Part shown: piece by piece, positions 59,264-64,000 of the stretch
Layout: each line of letters opens with the position of its first letter
Numbering within the stretch: position 1 is the first letter of the stretch
Assembly (NCBI RefSeq): GCF_024323335.1
Contig: NC_066579.1
Location: 2,266,501-2,330,500, forward strand
Origin: Lathyrus oleraceus
Taxonomy: Eukaryota > Streptophyta > Magnoliopsida > Fabales > Fabaceae
Length of the DNA: 64,000 nucleotides
Direction of reading: 5' to 3'
Program-made: the position numbers and the translations under genes
The notes under the pieces: model-generated
The model's database searches: none
Seen by the model: the letters and a program-made list of their open reading frames with translations, nothing else
What the model was told of the DNA's origin: nothing

Positions 59264-59914
59264 ATGTTGCAGATATCCTATGCAGCAAAGTTCAGACACC
59301 AGTCATGGTACCTGGACTCTGGATGCTCGCGACATATGACGGGAAGAAAGTCTATGTTCCAAAGCCTGGAACTTAAAGACGCTGGCTTTGTAGGCTTCGG
59401 AGGAGATCAGAAAGGAAGGATCAGAGGCTCCGGAACTATTGGTAATGGTACTCTTCCCTCTATATCTGATGTTCTTTATGTAGAAGGATTAATGCATAAC
59501 TTGTTATCCATAAGTCAATTAAGTGATAACGGTTATGATGTAATCTTTAATCAAAAAACGTGTAAAGCCATTAATCAGAACGATGGCTCTGTCCTTTTCA
59601 CAGGCAAGAGGAAAAACAACATTTATAAAATAAATCTTTCTGATTTAAAAGATCAAAATGTTAAATGTTTAATGTCAGTTCACGAAGAGCAATGGGTATG
59701 GCATAGACGCTTAGGCCACATTAGCATGAGGAAACTTTCTCAGCTAACTAAACTTGAGTTAGTCAGAGGCCTACCTAAACTGAAGTTTTCTTCAGATGCT
59801 CTGTGTGAAGCTTGTCAGAAAGGAAAGTTTTCAAAAACATCTTTTAAAAAAAAAATGTTGTTTCTACCTCCAAGCCTCTGGAGCTTCTTCACATTGACTT
59901 ATTTGGTCCTGTGA
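59264..59914 (+). CDS. Copia-F protease and integrase zinc region (pol, first part)
   Basis: Aspartic protease active site WYLDSGCSRHMTG at about residues 15-27, then the protease body and linker (LPSISDVLYVEGLMHNLLS), the GAG-pre-integrase / HHCC zinc region (WHRRLGHISMRKL, ALCEACQKGKF). The frame is lost at the A10 run 59846-59855, so the last 20 residues are not genuine. The sequence is open upstream of the ATG at 59264, which is probably not the true pol start: it overlaps the Gag tail in another frame. Copia-D shows the same relative frames. Confidence 0.92.
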   Translation: MLQISYAAKFRHQSWYLDSGCSRHMTGRKSMFQSLELKDAGFVGFGGDQKGRIRGSGTIGNGTLPSISDVLYVEGLMHNLLSISQLSDNGYDVIFNQKTCKAINQNDGSVLFTGKRKNNIYKINLSDLKDQNVKCLMSVHEEQWVWHRRLGHISMRKLSQLTKLELVRGLPKLKFSSDALCEACQKGKFSKTSFKKKMLFLPPSLWSFFTLTYLVL

Positions 59915-62343
59915 AAACAGCATCAGTCAATGGAAAGAAGTATGGACTTGTAATCGTTGATGATTACAGCCGCTGGACATGGGTAAAATTCCTAAGGCAC
60001 AAGAGTGAGTCTCACTCTGTATTCACCAGTTTCTGTTCTAAAGTGCAAAAAGAATTTGACTCTAAAATTGTTAGAGTCAGAAGTGATCATGGTGGAGAAT
60101 TTGAAAATAAAGATTTTGAAGAATTATTTGATTCTAATGGAATATCCCATGATTTCTCCTGCCCTAGAACTCCACAACAAAATGGAGTTGTAGAGAGGAA
60201 GAATAGGACACTCCAAGAAATGGCCAGAACCATGATCAATGAAACAAATGTAGCAAAGCACTTTTGGGCAGAAGCTGTAAATACAGCGTGTTACATTCAG
60301 AATAGAATCTCTATTAGACCTATTCTGGATAAGACTCCCTATGAACTGTGTAAGGGAAGAAAACCCAACATTTCATATTTTCATCCTTTTGGATGCCTTT
60401 GCTTTATATTAAATACTAAAGAACATCTGAACAAGTTTGATTCCAAAGCACAGAAAGGTATTATGTTAGGATACTCAGAACGCTCTAAAGGCTACAGAGT
60501 ATACAACACAGAAACCAAAATTGTGGAGGAATCAATTCATGTTAGATTTGATGATAAGCTTGACCCTGAAAAGTCAAAGCTAGTTGAAAAGTTTGCAGAT
60601 TTAGAGATCACTCTGGTAGAATCTGAGAAAACTCCAGAAGCACCTGTCACTCCAGACTCTGAAGAAATTAAATCTCCAGAAATTCCAAGGAAAGTCAAGA
60701 GTCGTAGCAACGTATCTGAAGATTTGATTCTGGGAAACAAAGATGAACCTGTTAGAACCAGATCTACCTTCAGAACTTCTGAAGATATTCCTCTGGGACT
60801 AGTGTCTCTGATTGAGCCTACGTCCTGTGAAGAAGCTCTTCAAGATAACGATTGGGTGGCAGCTATGCAAGAAGAGTTAGATCAATTCTCCAAGAATGAT
60901 GTCTGGGATCTTGTTCCTAAACCCAGAGGCACTCATGTCATTGGAACCAGATGGGTTTTCAGAAACAAACTGAACGAGAAAGGAGAAGTTGTCAGAAACA
61001 AAGCACGACTGGTAGCTCAAGGTTATAGTCAACAAGAAGGTATTGATTATAATGAAACTTTTGCTCCAGTCGCAAGGTTAGAGTCTATTCGTCTTCTTGT
61101 ATCATTCGCTATTAATCACTCTATAAAATTATACCAAATGGATGTCAAGAGTGCATTTCTAAATGGTTATATTTCAGAAGAAGTGTATGTAAATCAACCT
61201 CCTGGTTTTGAAAACTCAAATTTTCCAGAACATGTTTTCAAACTTAAGAAATCCTTATATGGACTTAAACAAGCTCCCAGAGCTTGGTATGAACGCTTAA
61301 GTAATTTTCTTCTGGAACAAAATTTTATCAGAGGGAAAGTTGATTCTACACTCTTCTGTAAAAACCATAAAAATGATCTCGTGATATGCCAGATTTATGT
61401 TGATGACATTATTTTTGGTTCTGCTAATATCTCTGTTTGCCAAGAATTTTCTAAGTTAATGCAGGCAGAATTTGAAATGAGTCTAATGCAAGAACTAAAG
61501 TTCTTTCTGGGAATTCAAATTAATCAAACTCCAGAAGTCACGTACATTCATCAAAGCAAGTACATTAAAGACGTTCTAAAGAAGTTTGATATGTCTGATT
61601 GCAATTCTGCAAAGACTCCCATGCATCCAACTTGCATTCTGGAGAAGGAAGAGGTAAGCAACAAGGTTTGTCAGAAGCTCTATCGAGGTATGATAGGCTC
61701 TCTTCTCTATCTGACTGCTACTCGTCCTGATATTCTCTTCAGCGTCTGTCTTTGTGCCAGATTCCAATCAGATCCTAGAGAATCTCATTTAACAGCTGTT
61801 AAGAGAATTCTTAAGTATCTGAAAGGAACTCCTAACCTGGGCCTGATGTATGAGAAAACATCAGAGTATAGGCTTTCTGGTTATTGTGATGCAGATTATG
61901 CAGGAGATAGAATAGAACGAAAAAGCACATCTGGAAATTGCCAGCTTCTGGGAAACAACTTAATCTCCTGGGCTAGCAAAAGACAGTCAACAATTGCTCT
62001 ATCAACTGCAGAAGCAGAATACATCTCAGCATCACTGTGCACAACTCAGATGCTCTGGATGAAGCATCAGCTAGAAGATCTCCAGATATTTGAGAGTAAC
62101 ATTCCTATCCTTTGTGATAATACTGCTGCTATTTGTTTAAGTAAGAATCCCATTCTACATTCCAGAGCCAAACACATAGAAATAAAACATCATTTTATTA
62201 GAGACTATGTTCAGAAAGGGATAGTAACGCTGAAGTTCATTGATACAGAACATCAATGGGCAGATATCTTTACTAAGCCTCTAGCTGAAGATAGATTTCG
62301 TTTCATCTTAGAAAATCTGAACATTAAAAATTGTCCTGAGTAA
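59911..62343 (+). CDS. Copia-F integrase core, reverse transcriptase and RNase H (pol, second part)
   Basis: 811 codons from GTG 59911; the real frame begins at the A10 run (IDLFGP lies just upstream, at about 59898). Integrase core: Asp in IDLFGP, Asp in SDHGGEF and Glu in QNGVVERKN, all present. Then the linker, RT at about residues 300-540 (GTRWVFRNKLNEKGE, KARLVAQGYSQQEGI, MDVKSAFLNGY, SLYGLKQAPRAWYE, YVDDIIFGSAN at 61396-61428), and RNase H at about 640-790 (GYCDADYAGD, STAEAEYIS, LCDNTAAICLSK, HQWADIFTKPL). Ends NCPE. All catalytic motifs look intact; only the upstream A-run shift separates it from protease. Confidence 0.95.
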   Translation: MKTASVNGKKYGLVIVDDYSRWTWVKFLRHKSESHSVFTSFCSKVQKEFDSKIVRVRSDHGGEFENKDFEELFDSNGISHDFSCPRTPQQNGVVERKNRTLQEMARTMINETNVAKHFWAEAVNTACYIQNRISIRPILDKTPYELCKGRKPNISYFHPFGCLCFILNTKEHLNKFDSKAQKGIMLGYSERSKGYRVYNTETKIVEESIHVRFDDKLDPEKSKLVEKFADLEITLVESEKTPEAPVTPDSEEIKSPEIPRKVKSRSNVSEDLILGNKDEPVRTRSTFRTSEDIPLGLVSLIEPTSCEEALQDNDWVAAMQEELDQFSKNDVWDLVPKPRGTHVIGTRWVFRNKLNEKGEVVRNKARLVAQGYSQQEGIDYNETFAPVARLESIRLLVSFAINHSIKLYQMDVKSAFLNGYISEEVYVNQPPGFENSNFPEHVFKLKKSLYGLKQAPRAWYERLSNFLLEQNFIRGKVDSTLFCKNHKNDLVICQIYVDDIIFGSANISVCQEFSKLMQAEFEMSLMQELKFFLGIQINQTPEVTYIHQSKYIKDVLKKFDMSDCNSAKTPMHPTCILEKEEVSNKVCQKLYRGMIGSLLYLTATRPDILFSVCLCARFQSDPRESHLTAVKRILKYLKGTPNLGLMYEKTSEYRLSGYCDADYAGDRIERKSTSGNCQLLGNNLISWASKRQSTIALSTAEAEYISASLCTTQMLWMKHQLEDLQIFESNIPILCDNTAAICLSKNPILHSRAKHIEIKHHFIRDYVQKGIVTLKFIDTEHQWADIFTKPLAEDRFRFILENLNIKNCPE

Positions 62344-62832
62344 AATTTGGCTCTGAACATGTAATATGAGAATCTGATAAAAACAAATACACTTCTGCCT
62401 CTGACTCTGATACTTCTACCAAGTTAAGAAGATATCTGAGTTAGAAATCTTCAGAAATCCTTTGGTATTCCTGAAGATCAGAAACATCAACACGTGGGGA
62501 ACATGCGTCTAACCCTAGAACTTCTAGACAGCTGTCAAAAGAAATCAAAGGTCAGAACGCTTGAAAATCTCCTTGAGCAGTGTGCTTACTGTTGGGATTA
62601 GACATTCATTAATGAGCTGTAATCATTTTTCCCCCAAACGTGCCATTTTGGTTTTTGTGCTAACGCTGGTATGTGTGTCGTTTTGCATGTGTTTTTACCC
62701 TTAGTATATAAACACTTTTCTCACATTTCACACACTTATCACTCTCACTCACTCTTAAACCCTAAACCCTCTCTCGAAGTTTTCTCTGCAACCTTCTCAG
62801 TTCTTCATCTTCTTCATCAATCAATCTTCGTC
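62344..62832 (+). other. Copia-F pol-ORF3 intergenic region
   Basis: About 490 bases with TCAGAA/TCTGAA-rich words, then a TATA box and a C/T-rich leader before ORF3. No open frame of note. Confidence 0.8.
62705..62712 (+). promoter_or_regulatory. TATA box before copia-F ORF3
   Basis: TATATAAA, 128 bases before the ORF3 ATG. The leader after it has TCACACACTTATCACTCTC and a doubled telo-box-like AAACCCTAAACCCT (62757-62770), then a C/T-rich run. It looks like a plant gene's core promoter and 5' UTR. Copia-D has the same box at the same distance. Confidence 0.55.
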
Positions 62833-64000
62833 ATGAATCCTCAAGAACAAGCAGTTTTTAACTTCTCCCAACAAATGGAAGCTGCTTCTAACCCCCAAAC
62901 CTCAAACACTCAAACACCCATGGTTGTAGATGTTACCACAACCCCAGTTTACAAAGAACCTCACATTTTGGAACGTGAACAACACATTCATCTTTCTACT
63001 CCCTTTGAAGGTTTGGATGTACTGTGTGAATCGCTTGTGGATTTTGAAAATTTGAAAAGAAATGGCGTTGATTTAACTGAAGATCTTCGCAAGCAAGGTT
63101 GGGAAACCTACTTCAACAGATTGTATGGTCCAATCTATCCTCTTCTGGTGAAGGAATTCTGGAGATGTGCAGATGCTGATGATGAGTTCATAGTTTCTTT
63201 TGTTCTGGGAGTGAAGATCATTATCACAGAAGCGTCTATTGCTTCTTTGCTGAATATGGAGAAAGCTGGAGGTAAAAGGATTTACAACATTCCTCCAAGG
63301 TCCAAGCGCATCACAGAAGTCATTAACCCTACTATCTTCAAAGCAAACGTTGAAGGAAACCCATCTAAGAACAAGGAGCTTCATCAGAACCTCCGAGTTT
63401 GGTTGAAGATTATTCTGGGAACAATCCATCATCGTCCAGCCTCCAACTCTTCAGATTATATAAATGCTGATCAGAAGTGCATCCTCTACTGTATTCAGAA
63501 GGGTATTCCAATCAACCTCCCTGTTCTTCTCTTCAGATATCTGAGGGATTCAGTCAGAGAAACAAGGAATAATATGAAGCCCAGATCCTACATCCCTCTG
63601 GGAAGATTGCTCTCTGACATCTTCATTGAGCATGGGCTGGTAGATGCTCTGGAGAAGACCAGATGCATGGATGATCTGGCAATTGACGTTGGAAAGCCTC
63701 TGAATGCCAGAAATCTGAGGAGTATGGGAATCATCAAGGACATCAGAGTCAAGCCCACTATGAATGTGACCTGGGAAGCTCTGAAGGATCAGAGGAAGAT
63801 GCCTCATGGCCTTGAAAGGTTCTTCAAGAACGAACCCAGAGACGCCATTGCTATCTACCTTCAGGATCGTCTGGATGAAGGCATTGATATCTCTGAGGAA
63901 GCAAGGAAGGCAAAGAAAGCCAGAATTGGAGAAACCTCTGGCACCAAAGCTTCAGCACCTCTGAATGTCTCCTCTGGTAAGTCCATTCCTCCTGTCTCTT
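62833..64000 (+). CDS. Copia-F extra ORF (ORF3, env-like position), partial
   Basis: Open from ATG 62833 to the window end, 389 codons without a stop. Function unknown. It matches the copia-E ORF3 over most of its length: YGPIYPLLVKEFW, NLRVWLKIILGTIHHRP, NSSDYINADQK, RLLSDIFIEHGLVDALE and LRSMGIIKDI. It also resembles the family listed as putative plant transposon protein (PF20167), as I recall it. Composition is soluble-looking, with a Pro/Thr/Gln-rich start, a mixed helical body and a Lys/Ser-rich tail; I see no signal peptide or membrane helix in this part. Some SIRE elements have an env-like ORF here, but nothing visible supports an envelope role. Confidence 0.9.
   Translation, partial: MNPQEQAVFNFSQQMEAASNPQTSNTQTPMVVDVTTTPVYKEPHILEREQHIHLSTPFEGLDVLCESLVDFENLKRNGVDLTEDLRKQGWETYFNRLYGPIYPLLVKEFWRCADADDEFIVSFVLGVKIIITEASIASLLNMEKAGGKRIYNIPPRSKRITEVINPTIFKANVEGNPSKNKELHQNLRVWLKIILGTIHHRPASNSSDYINADQKCILYCIQKGIPINLPVLLFRYLRDSVRETRNNMKPRSYIPLGRLLSDIFIEHGLVDALEKTRCMDDLAIDVGKPLNARNLRSMGIIKDIRVKPTMNVTWEALKDQRKMPHGLERFFKNEPRDAIAIYLQDRLDEGIDISEEARKAKKARIGETSGTKASAPLNVSSGKSIPPVS

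Larger units (their letters stand above)
56411..64000 (+). mobile_element. Copia-F, young SIRE/Maximus-type Ty1/copia element, 5' part
   Basis: 5' LTR, Met-type primer site, gag, protease, integrase, RT, RNase H and the extra ORF in the normal order for this lineage, all on the plus strand. The polypurine tract and 3' LTR lie beyond 64000. Only two frame lesions are visible in 6.5 kb (near 59070 and at 59846-59855), so it is far less decayed than copia-B, -C, -D or -E. The left target duplication should be TTAAG (56406-56410). Confidence 0.96.

Noticed and set aside
62757..62770. Telomeric repeat AAACCCTAAACCCT as an interstitial telomere
   Set aside because: Only two units; better read as a telo-box-like motif in the ORF3 leader.

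Overview
The window is plant nuclear DNA made almost entirely of nested transposable elements. I see no ordinary host gene in it. Giant Ogre-type Ty3/gypsy elements (LTRs near 5 kb, an extra ORF before gag, a spliced gag-pro/pol intron, a second RNase H) occur together with SIRE/Maximus-type Ty1/copia elements (LTRs near 1.1-1.3 kb, initiator-Met primer site, an extra ORF after pol). This combination suggests a legume, most likely of the pea/vetch tribe; that is an inference from element content only.

Layout. 1-8684: 3' part of an Ogre (Ogre-A: decayed integrase, repeat-rich 3' UTR, 4.7-kb 3' LTR), inserted in a copia fragment (copia-B, 8685 to about 9890). About 9900-11756: antisense copia fragment (copia-C, gag plus LTR). 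11757-13938: decayed CACTA-like DNA transposon tail with Ulp1-protease-like exon remnants and a CACTG terminus. 14123-26056: old copia element with both LTRs (copia-D), interrupted at 18123-21455 by an antisense, internally deleted relative (copia-E).

26146-55539: a short hAT-like element with near-matching 8-bp target duplications, split by a complete Ogre (Ogre-M, 26303-55143, flanked by the 5-bp duplication CCCAC). Ogre-M's 3' LTR is itself split by a 5.6-kb solo LTR of another Ogre family (47780-53366, duplication GTCAA). This is a three-deep nest whose joints can all be read to the base. 56411-64000: 5' LTR, gag, pol and the start of the extra ORF of a fairly young copia element (copia-F) that runs off the window.

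How the parts work together. In Ogre-M the LTR supplies promoter and ends, a tRNA-Arg-type site primes minus-strand synthesis, ORF1 is of unknown function, and gag-pro would be joined to RT/RNase H/integrase by removing a 268-bp intron; every coding block now carries stops or shifts. In copia-F, gag, protease, integrase, RT and RNase H are in normal order with only two single-base-type frameshifts, and the extra ORF is open to the window end.

The least explained signals are: a TATA box and leader at a fixed distance before the copia extra ORF in separate elements; a copy of the primer-binding motif inside the LTR end of three Ogre families; a stem-loop with an identical loop just before the polypurine tract in two Ogres; and tandem CCC-GAAA-GGG hairpins right after the Ogre pol stop.
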